A stretch of DNA of 64,000 bases from Delftia tsuruhatensis (GTDB taxonomy: Bacteria > Pseudomonadota > Gammaproteobacteria > Burkholderiales > Burkholderiaceae_C). This document shows positions 8,556 to 16,935 of the stretch, piece by piece. The stretch is taken from contig NZ_LR813084.1 in assembly GCF_903815225.1 (NCBI RefSeq), positions 4,922,001 to 4,986,000 on the forward strand, read 5' to 3'. The notes beneath the pieces were generated by a model. It was not told where the DNA came from and did no database searches. It saw nothing but the letters and a program-made list of their open reading frames with translations. Every line of letters begins with the position of its first letter. Position 1 is the stretch's first letter. The position numbers and the translations under genes were made by a program.

Positions 8556-9809
8556 ATGTCCAATCCCTTCTCCCCTGCCCTGCTCTGGGCCCTGGCCGAC
8601 CAGTTCGGCACGCCCCTGTGGGTCTACGACGCCGCCACCATCCGCGCGCGTATCGCCCAGCTCAAGGCCTTCGACACCATCCGCTTCGCCCAGAAGGCCT
8701 GCTCCAACATCCACATCCTCAAGCTCATGCGCGAGCAGGGCGTGAAGGTGGACGCGGTCTCGCGCGGCGAGATCCTGCGCGCGCTGGCGGCCGGCTACAG
8801 GGCCGGCCATGCCCAGGACCTGCACAGCGACATCGTGTTCACCGCCGACGTGATGGACGAGGCCACGCTGGCCTGCGTGGCCGAGCACAAGGTGCCCGTG
8901 AACGCCGGCTCCATCGACATGCTGCACCAGCTGGCCCAGGCCTCGCCCGGCCACCCGGTCTGGCTGCGCATCAACCCCGGCTTCGGCCACGGCCACAGCA
9001 ACAAGACCAACACGGGCGGCGAGCACAGCAAGCACGGCATCTGGCACAGCGACCTGCTGGCCGCGCTGGACGCCATCCGCGCGGGCGGCCTGACCCTGGC
9101 CGGCCTGCACATGCACATCGGCTCGGGCGTGGACTACGGCCACCTCCAGCAGGTCTGCGGCGCCATGGTGGAACTGGTGCGTGCCACGCACCAGGCAGGC
9201 CACGACCTGCAGGCCATCTCGGCCGGCGGCGGCCTGTCCATTCCCTACCGCGAGGGCGATGCCACCATCGACACGGCCCACTACCACGGCCTGTGGGACG
9301 CGGCGCGCGAGCAGGCCGAGGCCATCATGGGCCATGCCCTGGGACTGGAGATCGAGCCGGGCCGCTTTCTCGTGGCCGAATCGGGCGTGCTGCTAGGCCA
9401 GGTGCGCGCCACCAAGAACGCGGGCAGCAACCATTTCGTGCTGGTGGACACCGGCTTCAACGAGTTGATGCGCCCCTCCATGTACGGTAGCTGGCACGGC
9501 ATGCAGGTGCTGCGCCGCGACGGCCAGGCACTGCCCGCGCGCGACGCCGTGGTCGCCGGACCGCTGTGCGAATCGGGCGACGTGTTCACCCAGGGCGACG
9601 GCGGCGTGGTGCTGCCGCGCTCCCTGGCCGGCGCCTCGGTGGGCGACCTGCTCGTCATCCATGACACGGGCGCCTATGGCAGCTCCATGTCCAGCAACTA
9701 CAACACGCGCCCCCTGGCTGCCGAAGTGCTGGTCGACGGCGACGCCGCCCGCCTGATCCGCCGCCGCCAGACGGTGGAGGAACTGCTGGCGCTGGAGCTG
9801 GACCTGTAG
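8556..9809 (+). CDS. lysA: Diaminopimelate decarboxylase-type PLP enzyme
   Basis: A 417-residue fold-type III decarboxylase. FAQKACSN contains the PLP Lys (Lys47), HIGSG binds the cofactor, GGGLSIPY follows, then EPGRFLVAESG, and the substrate-site Cys sits in CESGDVF near residue 345. YGSSMSSNYN closes the domain as in LysA. The product would be lysine from meso-diaminopimelate. The ATG at 8556 follows an agaaagag site; an in-frame ATG 48 bases upstream has none. The divergent lysR supports lysA over other decarboxylases of the same fold. Confidence 0.88.
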   Translation: MSNPFSPALLWALADQFGTPLWVYDAATIRARIAQLKAFDTIRFAQKACSNIHILKLMREQGVKVDAVSRGEILRALAAGYRAGHAQDLHSDIVFTADVMDEATLACVAEHKVPVNAGSIDMLHQLAQASPGHPVWLRINPGFGHGHSNKTNTGGEHSKHGIWHSDLLAALDAIRAGGLTLAGLHMHIGSGVDYGHLQQVCGAMVELVRATHQAGHDLQAISAGGGLSIPYREGDATIDTAHYHGLWDAAREQAEAIMGHALGLEIEPGRFLVAESGVLLGQVRATKNAGSNHFVLVDTGFNELMRPSMYGSWHGMQVLRRDGQALPARDAVVAGPLCESGDVFTQGDGGVVLPRSLAGASVGDLLVIHDTGAYGSSMSSNYNTRPLAAEVLVDGDAARLIRRRQTVEELLALELDL

Positions 9810-9835
9810 GCACCGCGAGCCGCGCCACCGGCGTG

Positions 9836-9873
9836 AAAAAGCCCCGGAGCCGTCAGGCTGCGGGGCTTTTTTG
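9836..9873. terminator. Bidirectional terminator between lysA and gpsA
   Basis: AAAAAGCCCCG and CGGGGCTTTTTT pair across a 14-base loop. The T-run on each strand lets it end both lysA (plus) and gpsA (minus). Confidence 0.85.
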
Positions 9874-9893
9874 CAGGCAGCATGCCTCGGGCC

Positions 9894-10904
9894 TCACTCT
9901 CCCCGCGGATCGCGCGCCATCAGGTGCTGCACGGCCTCGGCGGCTCGCAGCCGGCCGTCGAGCAGGTCCACCACGGTCTCGGTGATGGGCATTTCCACAT
10001 TGAGCAACCGCGCGCGCGCCAGCACGGTGCGCGCGCTGTACACGCCTTCGGCCACATGGCCCAGCGAGGCCACGGCTTCGTCGAGCGTGCGGCCCTGGGC
10101 CAGCAGCAGACCCACCTTGCGGTTGCGCGACAGGTCGCCCGTGGCGGTGAGCACCAGATCACCCAGGCCCGACAGGCCCATGAAGGTCTCGATGCGCGCA
10201 CCCAGCGCCAGGCCCAGGCGGGTCATCTCGGCAAGGCCGCGCGTGACCAGGGCCGCGCGCGCGTTCAATCCCAGCTGCAGGCCGTCGCACAGGCCGGTGG
10301 CGATGGCCAGCACGTTCTTGACCGCCCCGCCCACCTCCACGCCCACGATGTCGGAATTGGCATAGACGCGCATGGCATCGCCATGGAAGGCGGCGACCAG
10401 GGCATCGCTGACTTCGGGATGGCGGCTTGCGGCCACCAGCGCCGTGGGCTGGTGGCGAGCCACCTCGGCCGCGAAGCTGGGTCCGCTGAGAACGCCGCAC
10501 AGCAGGTCAGGCGCCACCTGGGCGCAGACCTCGTGGGCCATCAGCCCATGCGAGGCGGCCGAAGCACCGGGCGCCACGGCCTCGAAACCCTTGCACAGCC
10601 ATGCCACGGGCGCCGATGCATGCCGCAGGCGCAGCAGCCATTCGCGCAGGGCCGCCATGGGTGTGCCGATGACAATCAGGTCAGCGGCAGCCAATCGGCC
10701 CTCGATCTCGCCCTGCACGACCTGCAAGCCGGGCGGAAAGGCCACGCCGGGCAGGTAGCGGGCGTTCTCCCGCTGTGCCTGCATGGCCTGGGCCTGGGCG
10801 GCATCGCGCGCCCACAGGGCCACGGTGCGTCCGCCCCCGCGCGAGGCGGCGCTCATCGCCAGTGCCGTGCCCCATGCGCCGGCGCCAATCACCACAATGT
10901 TCAT
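9894..10904 (-). CDS. gpsA: NAD(P)-dependent glycerol-3-phosphate dehydrogenase
   Basis: Makes sn-glycerol-3-phosphate from dihydroxyacetone phosphate for phospholipids. The 336 residues begin with the Rossmann motif GAGAWGTA, continue with [10 protein letters not shown] and the catalytic-Lys segment [10 protein letters not shown], and include [14 protein letters not shown]. The start at MNIVVIG puts the nucleotide motif at residue 7 as usual. It is the last gene of the minus-strand group rhodanese-grxC-secB-gpsA, the same order as E. coli yibN-grxC-secB-gpsA. A terminator-like hairpin separates it from secB. Confidence 0.95.
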   Translation of the reverse strand: MNIVVIGAGAWGTALAMSAASRGGGRTVALWARDAAQAQAMQAQRENARYLPGVAFPPGLQVVQGEIEGRLAAADLIVIGTPMAALREWLLRLRHASAPVAWLCKGFEAVAPGASAASHGLMAHEVCAQVAPDLLCGVLSGPSFAAEVARHQPTALVAASRHPEVSDALVAAFHGDAMRVYANSDIVGVEVGGAVKNVLAIATGLCDGLQLGLNARAALVTRGLAEMTRLGLALGARIETFMGLSGLGDLVLTATGDLSRNRKVGLLLAQGRTLDEAVASLGHVAEGVYSARTVLARARLLNVEMPITETVVDLLDGRLRAAEAVQHLMARDPRGE

Positions 10905-10932
10905 ATCTGCTCGGATGGTTGCTGCAAAGAAT

Positions 10933-10961
10933 GAAAAAAGAGGCCTGAAGGCCTCTTTTCT
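10933..10961. terminator. Hairpin with T-runs between secB and gpsA
   Basis: AAAAAAGAGGCC-tgaa-GGCCTCTTTT forms a perfect stem with T-rich flanks on both strands. It should stop or weaken read-through from secB into gpsA, so gpsA may need its own promoter. Confidence 0.75.
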
Positions 10962-11006
10962 TGTACCACAGCGAAGCGACATCAGCCGCGTTCGCAGGGC
11001 GGCGGC

Positions 11007-11462
11007 TTACTGCGGCAGGGAGTTGCCGTCGGCCTGGGCGGCCGCCTGCTGCTGCTCGTACATGGCCTGGAAGTTGATTTCCGCCAGGTGCACGGGCGGG
11101 AAGCCTGCGCGGGTGACCACGTCGGCCACGTTGCCGCGCAGGTAGGGGTAGATGATCTGGGGGCAGGCGATGCCGATCACACCGCCCATCTGGTCCTCGG
11201 GCACGTTGCGGATCTCGAAGATGCCGGCCTGCTTGGCCTCGACCAGGAACACGGTCTTGTCCTGGATCTTGGTCTGCACGGTGGCCGTCACGGCCACTTC
11301 GAAGATGCCTTCGGCCACGGGAGTCGCTTCGACGCCGAGCTGGATGTCCACGCTGGGCTGCTCCTGCTCCAGCAGGATGGCGGGCGAATTGGGCTGCTCC
11401 AGCGACAGGTCCTTGAGGTAGACGCGCTGGATCTGGAAGACGGGAGTGTCCTGTTCGGCCAT
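11007..11462 (-). CDS. secB: Protein-export chaperone SecB
   Basis: Tetrameric cytosolic chaperone that keeps presecretory proteins unfolded and hands them to SecA. The 151 residues include [17 protein letters not shown] near the start and the conserved [23 protein letters not shown] block around residues 100-125, followed by L-A-E-I-N-F. The acidic early region and the C-terminal tail fit the family. MAEQDTP at 11462 was chosen over an upstream in-frame TTG-type start. Confidence 0.96.
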   Translation of the reverse strand: MAEQDTPVFQIQRVYLKDLSLEQPNSPAILLEQEQPSVDIQLGVEATPVAEGIFEVAVTATVQTKIQDKTVFLVEAKQAGIFEIRNVPEDQMGGVIGIACPQIIYPYLRGNVADVVTRAGFPPVHLAEINFQAMYEQQQAAAQADGNSLPQ

Positions 11463-11523
11463 GGAATCAGTCTTTCTGGGCAAAAGCCCCGGTCCTGCGA
11501 CCTGGGCATCAAAAAATCAACGA

Positions 11524-11561
11524 CAAAAATGCCCGCTGCCAAAAGCTTGTGCAGCGGGCAT
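11524..11561 (-). terminator. Terminator after grxC
   Basis: ATGCCCGCTGC and GCAGCGGGCAT form an 11-base perfect stem with an 11-base loop; on the minus strand it is followed by TTTTT. It lies between grxC and secB. Confidence 0.8.
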
Positions 11562-11590
11562 CTGGGCCAGCATTATGCAGCGCCCAGGTT

Positions 11591-11848
11591 TCAACTTTGC
11601 AGCAGGGGCACCAGGGCTCCCTGGGCATCCAGCGCCATCAGGTCGTCACAGCCGCCCACATGCTGCTCGCCGATGAAGATCTGGGGCACCGTGCGGCGGC
11701 CCGTGCTCTGCATCATCACATCGCGCGCGGCGGGATCGGTGTCGATGCGGATCTCCTCGATCTGCTCCACGCCCTTGGACTTGAGGATCTGCTTGGCCCG
11801 GATGCAATAGGGGCAGACAGCGGTGGTGTACATCTTCACGGCTTGCAT
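11591..11848 (-). CDS. grxC: Glutaredoxin 3
   Basis: An 85-residue dithiol glutaredoxin. The active site C-P-Y-C is at residues 12-15, T-V-P-Q-I-F-I contains the cis-proline, and G-G-C-D-D-L is the glutathione-binding turn. It reduces protein disulfides with glutathione in the cytosol. It lies between the rhodanese gene and secB, as in E. coli. Confidence 0.95.
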   Translation of the reverse strand: MQAVKMYTTAVCPYCIRAKQILKSKGVEQIEEIRIDTDPAARDVMMQSTGRRTVPQIFIGEQHVGGCDDLMALDAQGALVPLLQS

Positions 11849-11917
11849 GTGCAGCTTTCTCCGAATGTGCGTGCCGCCTGCTGATCGGCGGCTCTGATCG
11901 TTCCAGGTGGAGGCGCT

Positions 11918-12325
11918 TCAGGCCTTTTCAACCGGCATGCCGGCATCGCGCCATGCCTTCAGGCCGCCGGCCAGGGCCTGGGCCTTTTCATAGCCCAGCT
12001 TGCGGGCCAGGGCCTCGGCACGCGCGGCGCGGTTGCCCTTGGCGCAGATCAACACCAGCGGCAGGGCCTTGTTCTTGACCGTGGAGGGCAGCTTTTCCTC
12101 GAACTGGCCCAGCGGCAGGTTCCTGGCGCCGTTGGCATGGGCCGCCGCGAATTCCTCGGGCTCGGAGACATCGATGACCACGGCCTTTTGGCGGTTGATC
12201 AGTTGCACGGCCTGCGCGGCCGTCAGCGAACCGCCGCCGGCGCCACGCACCATGGGCAGCAACAGCATCACGCCCGACGCCAGCGCGATCAGGATCAAAT
12301 ACCAGTTATCGATGATGAATTTCAC
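11918..12325 (-). CDS. Membrane-anchored rhodanese-like protein (YibN type)
   Basis: A 135-residue protein: one transmembrane helix at residues 7-25, then a single rhodanese domain. The active-site loop is I-C-A-K-G-N-R-A with Cys94, so a persulfide chemistry is possible. D-V-S-E-P-E-E-F is the usual first motif. The E. coli neighbour of grxC, yibN, has the same design. It is the first gene of the minus-strand group; its donor and acceptor are not known. Confidence 0.88.
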   Translation of the reverse strand: MKFIIDNWYLILIALASGVMLLLPMVRGAGGGSLTAAQAVQLINRQKAVVIDVSEPEEFAAAHANGARNLPLGQFEEKLPSTVKNKALPLVLICAKGNRAARAEALARKLGYEKAQALAGGLKAWRDAGMPVEKA

Positions 12326-12333
12326 GTCATTCC

Positions 12334-12363
12334 TTGGGTTGGCAAACCTGTCAATTCTAGAAT
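12334..12363 (+). promoter_or_regulatory. Possible sigma-70 promoter for gpmA
   Basis: TTGGGT (12334-12339) and TAGAAT (12358-12363) are 18 bases apart, in the divergent gap between the rhodanese gene and gpmA. The -35 match is weak. Confidence 0.3.
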
Positions 12364-12423
12364 GGCGGCTTTTGCCCCCGCGACAGCCCAGCTTTGTCGC
12401 ATCGACAGACTCAGAAAGCCGCC

Positions 12424-13167
12424 ATGTACAAGCTCGTGCTGATCCGCCACGGTGAATCCACCTGGAACCTCGAAAACCGCTTCACCGGCTGGACCGACGT
12501 GGACCTGACCGCCACCGGCGTCGAGCAGGCCAAGAACGCCGGCCGCCTGCTCAAGGCCGAGGGCTACGACTTCGACCTCGCCTACACCAGCGTCCTCAAG
12601 CGTGCCACGCGCACGCTGTGGCACACACTGGACGAGATGGACCGCACCTGGCTGCCCGTGGAGCACAGCTGGCGCCTGAACGAGCGCCACTACGGCGGCC
12701 TGCAGGGCCTGAACAAGGCCGACATGGCGAAGCAGTACGGCGACGCCCAGGTCCTCGTATGGCGCCGCAGCTACGACACGCCGCCTCCGGCCCTGGCCCC
12801 CCAGGACCCGCGCAGCGAGCGCGGCGATGTGCGCTACGCCCGCCTCGACCCCGGCCAGGTGCCGCTGACCGAATGCCTGAAGGACACGGTCGCGCGCGTG
12901 CTGCCGTTCTGGAATGAGTCCATCGCACCTGCGATCAAGGCCGGCAAGCGGGTCGTCGTGGCCGCGCACGGCAACTCCATCCGCGCCCTGATCAAGTACC
13001 TGGACGGCATCTCGGACGACGCCATCGTCGGCGTGAATGTGCCCAACGGCATTCCGCTGGTCTACGAACTGGACGCCGACCTCCGGCCGATTCGCCACTA
13101 CTATCTGGGCGATGCCGAGGCGGCCGCCAAGGCCGCAGCCGCAGTGGCTGCCCAGGGCAAGGCCTGA
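12424..13167 (+). CDS. gpmA: 2,3-bisphosphoglycerate-dependent phosphoglycerate mutase
   Basis: Glycolytic enzyme interconverting 3- and 2-phosphoglycerate. The phosphohistidine motif [10 protein letters not shown] is at residues 6-15 (His9), [12 protein letters not shown] contains the catalytic Glu, and [10 protein letters not shown] the second His near residue 180. The length of 247 is typical of the cofactor-dependent form. The ATG at 12424 was chosen because the family begins only a few residues before the RHG motif. Confidence 0.96.
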   Translation: MYKLVLIRHGESTWNLENRFTGWTDVDLTATGVEQAKNAGRLLKAEGYDFDLAYTSVLKRATRTLWHTLDEMDRTWLPVEHSWRLNERHYGGLQGLNKADMAKQYGDAQVLVWRRSYDTPPPALAPQDPRSERGDVRYARLDPGQVPLTECLKDTVARVLPFWNESIAPAIKAGKRVVVAAHGNSIRALIKYLDGISDDAIVGVNVPNGIPLVYELDADLRPIRHYYLGDAEAAAKAAAAVAAQGKA

Positions 13168-13288
13168 GCCCCGGCTCCCCGGGGTGAGCACCCGCTACAG
13201 AAATTGCGCCCGCAGCCTCCTTTTTGGGGAACCACGCGGGCGTCTGCCTTTCCAAGCGGGTGTATATTGATGCGGTTAAAGGGGTGAT

Positions 13289-14731
13289 ATGGGCCAGAAA
13301 ATCAAAATTGCCGGCTGGGTTTCCGTAGGTGTTTTCGCCGGAGCACTGACCACGGTGTCCTTGCAGACCGTCGCCCGCGGCGCCATGGCCCCGCTGCCGC
13401 TGGAAGAAATGCAGCAATTGGCGCAGGTCTTCGGCATGGTCAAGGCCAGCTATGTCGAGCGTGTCGACGACAAGAAGCTGATCACCGATGCCATCTCGGG
13501 CATGGTCTCCAGCCTCGACCCGCATTCGCAGTACTTCGACAAGAAGTCCTACAAGGAATTCCGCGAGAGCACGTCGGGGCGCTTCATTGGCGTGGGCATC
13601 GAAATCACGTCGGAAGATGGCCTGATCAAGGTCGTCTCGCCCATCGAGGGCTCTCCCGCCTTCCGTGCGGGCCTGAAGACGGGCGACCTGATCACCAAGA
13701 TCGACGACACCGCCGTCAAGGGCCTGTCCCTCAACGATGCCGTCAAGCGCATGCGTGGCGAGCCCAATACCAAGGTGCAGCTGACCATCCTGCGCAAGGA
13801 TGAGAGCCGCAGCTTCCCCGTGACCATCACGCGCGAGGAAATCAAGACGCAGTCGGTCAAGGGCAAGCTGATCGAGCCCGGCTACGCATGGATCCGCCTG
13901 AGCCAGTTCCAGGAACGCACGGTGGACGACTTCGTGCGCAAGATCGAGGAGCTGTACAAGCAGGAGCCCAACATCAAGGGCCTGGTACTGGATCTTCGCA
14001 ACGACCCCGGCGGCCTGCTTGACGCGGCCGTGGCCATCTCCGCGGCCTTCCTGCCGCCCGATGTCACCGTGGTCTCCACCAACGGCCAGTTGCCCGAGAG
14101 CAAGGAGACCTACAAGGCCTCGCCGAACTTCTACGCGCGCCGCGGCATGGGCGACCCCCTGCAGCGCCTGCCTGCCTCGCTCAAGAAGCTGCCGCTGGTG
14201 GTGCTGGTCAACGAAGGCTCGGCCTCGGCCAGCGAGATCGTGGCCGGAGCCCTGCAGGACCACAAGCGCGCCACCATCATGGGCAGCCAGACCTTCGGCA
14301 AGGGATCGGTGCAGACCGTGCTGCCGCTGGGTGCAGGCACGGAAACCGGCCTGAAGCTGACCACGGCCCGCTACTACACGCCCAGCGGCAAGTCCATCCA
14401 GGCCAAGGGCATCGTGCCGGATGTGATGGTGGACGAGACCGCCGAAGGCGACCTGTACGCCGCCCTGCGCATGCGCGAAGCCGATCTGGAAAAGCACCTG
14501 TCCAGCGGACAAGGCGCAGAAGTCAAGGACGAAGTGCGCGAGAAAGCCCGCGAGGAAGCCCGCAAGCGCCTGGAGGAAGAGGCCAAGAAGCCGCCGACCG
14601 AGCGTCGCCTGCCCGAATTCGGCACCGACAAGGACTTCCAGCTGCAGCAGGCGCTCAACCGCCTCAAGGGCCAGCCCGTCATGGTCAGCAAGACCCTGAC
14701 CGAGCGGGCCCCCGAGAAGAAGGAAAACTGA
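13289..14731 (+). CDS. ctpA: Carboxy-terminal processing protease (S41 family)
   Basis: A 480-residue periplasmic serine protease with an N-terminal signal anchor (residues 7-27). A PDZ domain spans about 93-175 (GVGIEI to LTILRK) and the S41 protease core 195-390. The Ser/Lys dyad lies in NEGSASASEI (Ser within 311-315) and FGKGSVQT (Lys338). The C-terminal tail from 400 is charged and helical. CtpA proteases trim or degrade periplasmic proteins, often with a lipoprotein adaptor. A strong ribosome site (aaagggg) precedes the ATG. Confidence 0.92.
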   Translation: MGQKIKIAGWVSVGVFAGALTTVSLQTVARGAMAPLPLEEMQQLAQVFGMVKASYVERVDDKKLITDAISGMVSSLDPHSQYFDKKSYKEFRESTSGRFIGVGIEITSEDGLIKVVSPIEGSPAFRAGLKTGDLITKIDDTAVKGLSLNDAVKRMRGEPNTKVQLTILRKDESRSFPVTITREEIKTQSVKGKLIEPGYAWIRLSQFQERTVDDFVRKIEELYKQEPNIKGLVLDLRNDPGGLLDAAVAISAAFLPPDVTVVSTNGQLPESKETYKASPNFYARRGMGDPLQRLPASLKKLPLVVLVNEGSASASEIVAGALQDHKRATIMGSQTFGKGSVQTVLPLGAGTETGLKLTTARYYTPSGKSIQAKGIVPDVMVDETAEGDLYAALRMREADLEKHLSSGQGAEVKDEVREKAREEARKRLEEEAKKPPTERRLPEFGTDKDFQLQQALNRLKGQPVMVSKTLTERAPEKKEN

Positions 14732-14764
14732 CGGGCGCGGGCCGGAGGCCCGCGCTCCCACCAG

Positions 14765-14786
14765 GCCGGGCACCGCCCGGCTTTTT
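14765..14786 (+). terminator. Terminator after ctpA
   Basis: GCCGGGC-acc-GCCCGGC followed by TTTTT. It lies 18 bases before the next gene, so the adenylyltransferase gene at 14804 may be partly uncoupled from ctpA. Confidence 0.7.
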
Positions 14787-14803
14787 CACGTCTGGAGACG
14801 CGA

Positions 14804-15556
14804 ATGAACGACGATCAACTGCTGCGCTACTCGCGCCATATCCTGCTCGATGAGATCGGCATCGAGGGCCAGGAGCGCATCCTGGCGGCCCATGTCCTCA
14901 TCATCGGCGCAGGCGGACTGGGCGCCCCTGCGGCGCTGTACCTGGGATCGGCCGGCACGGGCCGCATCACCCTGGTGGACGACGATGCCGTGGACCTGAC
15001 CAATCTCCAGCGCCAGATCGCCCACACCACCGATCGCGTGGGCCAGCCCAAGGTGCAGTCCATACGCATGTCCGTGCATGCCATCAACCCGGGCATCCGC
15101 ATCGACTGCCGTCAGCAGCGCGCCGACGATGCCCTGCTCGATGAACTCGTCCCCCAGGCCAGCCTGGTGCTGGACTGCACGGACAACTACCGCACACGCC
15201 ACCGCATCAACGCCGCCTGCGTGCGCCACCGCGTGCCCCTGGTGGCGGGGGCCGCCATCCGGCTGGATGGCCAGCTCATGGTGGTGGACCCGCGCGACCC
15301 GCAGTGCGCATGCTATGCCTGCGTCTTCCCCCCCGAGGCGCAGTTCGAGGAGGTGCAGTGCTCGACCATGGGCGTCTTCGCCCCCGTGGTCGGAGTGATG
15401 GGCAGCTTGCAGGCCGCGGAAGCCCTCAAGCTGATCGCGGGTTTTGGCACGCCCGCAACAAACCGGCTGACCATGTTCGACAGCCGCAGCCTGGATTGGA
15501 GTAGCATGCAAACCACCCGTGCCCCCGACTGCCCGGTCTGCGGTAACAAGGCGTAG
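14804..15556 (+). CDS. moeB: HesA/MoeB/ThiF family adenylyltransferase
   Basis: E1-like enzyme that adenylates the C-terminal glycine of a sulfur-carrier protein (MoaD or ThiS). In 250 residues it shows the nucleotide motif GAGGLGAPAALYL at 36-48, D-D-D-A-V-D-L-T-N-L-Q-R-Q, zinc cysteines C-x2-C in CACYAC and again CPVC near the end, and the reactive Cys region QCSTMGVFAP near 186. There is no rhodanese domain. MoeB and ThiF cannot be told apart from sequence alone; no moa or thi gene is adjacent. Confidence 0.85.
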   Translation: MNDDQLLRYSRHILLDEIGIEGQERILAAHVLIIGAGGLGAPAALYLGSAGTGRITLVDDDAVDLTNLQRQIAHTTDRVGQPKVQSIRMSVHAINPGIRIDCRQQRADDALLDELVPQASLVLDCTDNYRTRHRINAACVRHRVPLVAGAAIRLDGQLMVVDPRDPQCACYACVFPPEAQFEEVQCSTMGVFAPVVGVMGSLQAAEALKLIAGFGTPATNRLTMFDSRSLDWSSMQTTRAPDCPVCGNKA

Positions 15557-15675
15557 GAATCGACTGACTTCCAGGCCGATCACCCACTGGCACAATCGCC
15601 CGCTGTCGCGCAGGACAATGAAGGCCGGGCTCCACCGGACTCCGATTGCCATCCGCGTCCCTATTGGATACAGCC

Positions 15676-16074
15676 GTGAAATTGCGCACCTATCTTGTTG
15701 AAGACAACCCGACGATCCGCGAGAACCTGATCGCCACGCTTGAAGAACTGGCCGACGTCGAAGCCGTGGGCATCGCCGAGACGGAAAGCGCCGGAACGAG
15801 CTGGCTTCAGCAGAATCCGGAGGCCTGGGATCTCGCCATCGTGGACCTGTTCCTGCGCCAGGGCAGCGGCCTGGGAGTGCTCACCGCCTGCCGCGAGCGC
15901 CAGCCGCACCAGAAGATCGTGGTGCTCAGCAACTACGCCACACCCGACATCCGCAGCCGCTGCGCCCAACTCGGCGTGGATGCGGTCTTCGACAAATCCA
16001 ACGAAATCGATGCGCTCATGGAATATTGCATGAATATCGATGTCTTGTCCCTCAATCAATTGAAAACAGCCTGA
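15676..16074 (+). CDS. Stand-alone response-regulator receiver protein
   Basis: A receiver domain of about 132 residues with no output domain. The acidic pocket is in L-V-E-D-N, the phosphoacceptor Asp in A-I-V-D-L-F-L, the switch Ser in V-V-L-S-N, and the conserved Lys in V-F-D-K-S. I chose the GTG at 15676 (V-K-L-R-T-Y-L-V); TTG codons upstream in frame are alternatives. It lies next to a NarL-type regulator and a CHASE3 kinase, so it may act as phosphate sink or relay partner for that kinase. Confidence 0.8.
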   Translation: MKLRTYLVEDNPTIRENLIATLEELADVEAVGIAETESAGTSWLQQNPEAWDLAIVDLFLRQGSGLGVLTACRERQPHQKIVVLSNYATPDIRSRCAQLGVDAVFDKSNEIDALMEYCMNIDVLSLNQLKTA

Positions 16075-16104
16075 ACGAAAACCACGGCAACTGGTTTCCA
16101 CCCC

Positions 16105-16141
16105 AAAAAAAAGGCTGCAAGATTTGATAATCGTGCAGCCT
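16105..16141 (-). terminator. Terminator after the NarL-type regulator
   Basis: AGGCTGCA and TGCAGCCT pair across a 14-base A/T-rich loop. On the minus strand the stem is followed by about nine T. Confidence 0.8.
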
Positions 16142-16162
16142 GCCGGACTTATTACTTCGAAA

Positions 16163-16795
16163 TCAGTCGATCAGCCGATTCTTGAGCGCGTAATAGGTCA
16201 AATCGCTGTTGGACGACAAGCCCATTTTCTCCATCAAGCGCGTGCGGTAGGTGCTTACCGTCTTGACGCTGAGCGAGAGCGACTTTGCAATATCACCGGC
16301 CGTTTCACCGCGGGCCAGCTTCAGGAACACCTGGAACTCGCGCTCGGACAATTGCTCGTGGGCGGGTGCATCATCCTTGCGATTGAGCTGCTGGGCCAGA
16401 AGATCGGCCACGGCAGGCGTCAGGTAGCGTCGGCCCAGGGCCACCGTGCGGATGGCTTCGGCGATCTCCTGCGGATCACACTCCTTGTTCAGATAGCCGC
16501 TGGCACCCTGGCGGATCAGGTTGATGGCGTAGTGCTCCTCGGGATAGCCGCTGAGGATGAGAATGCCCATGTCGGGCGCCTTGGCTCGCAGCATGGCCAG
16601 CGCGTCGATGCCGCTTTGCCCGGGCATGGACAGGTCCATCAGCAGCACGTCGATCTCGTGGGCACGGACCAGGTCGATGGCTTCGCGGCCATTGGCGGCC
16701 TCGCCCACCACACGCAGATCCACATGCTCGGAGAGAAACTGGCGCAAACCCGAGCGCACAATTGCATGGTCGTCCACAATGCCAATTCTGATCAT
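16163..16795 (-). CDS. NarL/FixJ family response regulator
   Basis: A 210-residue two-domain regulator. The receiver (1-120) has I-V-D-D-H, phosphoacceptor Asp54 in L-L-M-D-L-S-M-P-G, and the Lys in G-Y-L-N-K. The LuxR-type helix-turn-helix (about 147-205) contains L-S-E-R-E-F-Q-V-F-L-K-L-A-R-G-E-T and DIAKSLSLSVKTVSTYRTRL. It is divergent from the histidine kinase at 16936 and is the likely cognate output. Target genes are unknown. Confidence 0.92.
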   Translation of the reverse strand: MIRIGIVDDHAIVRSGLRQFLSEHVDLRVVGEAANGREAIDLVRAHEIDVLLMDLSMPGQSGIDALAMLRAKAPDMGILILSGYPEEHYAINLIRQGASGYLNKECDPQEIAEAIRTVALGRRYLTPAVADLLAQQLNRKDDAPAHEQLSEREFQVFLKLARGETAGDIAKSLSLSVKTVSTYRTRLMEKMGLSSNSDLTYYALKNRLID

Positions 16796-16935
16796 GAATA
16801 CCTCTTTCCAGGAACCAGCTCGGACACTGGTGGTACAAAAAAATCATGGTAACCGCCGGTACAAGCACTGCACCGGCAACCGATAACACGATTATGCAGA
16901 ATATCGGCGATGTTCTTGTAGGCGAGAGGATGCTT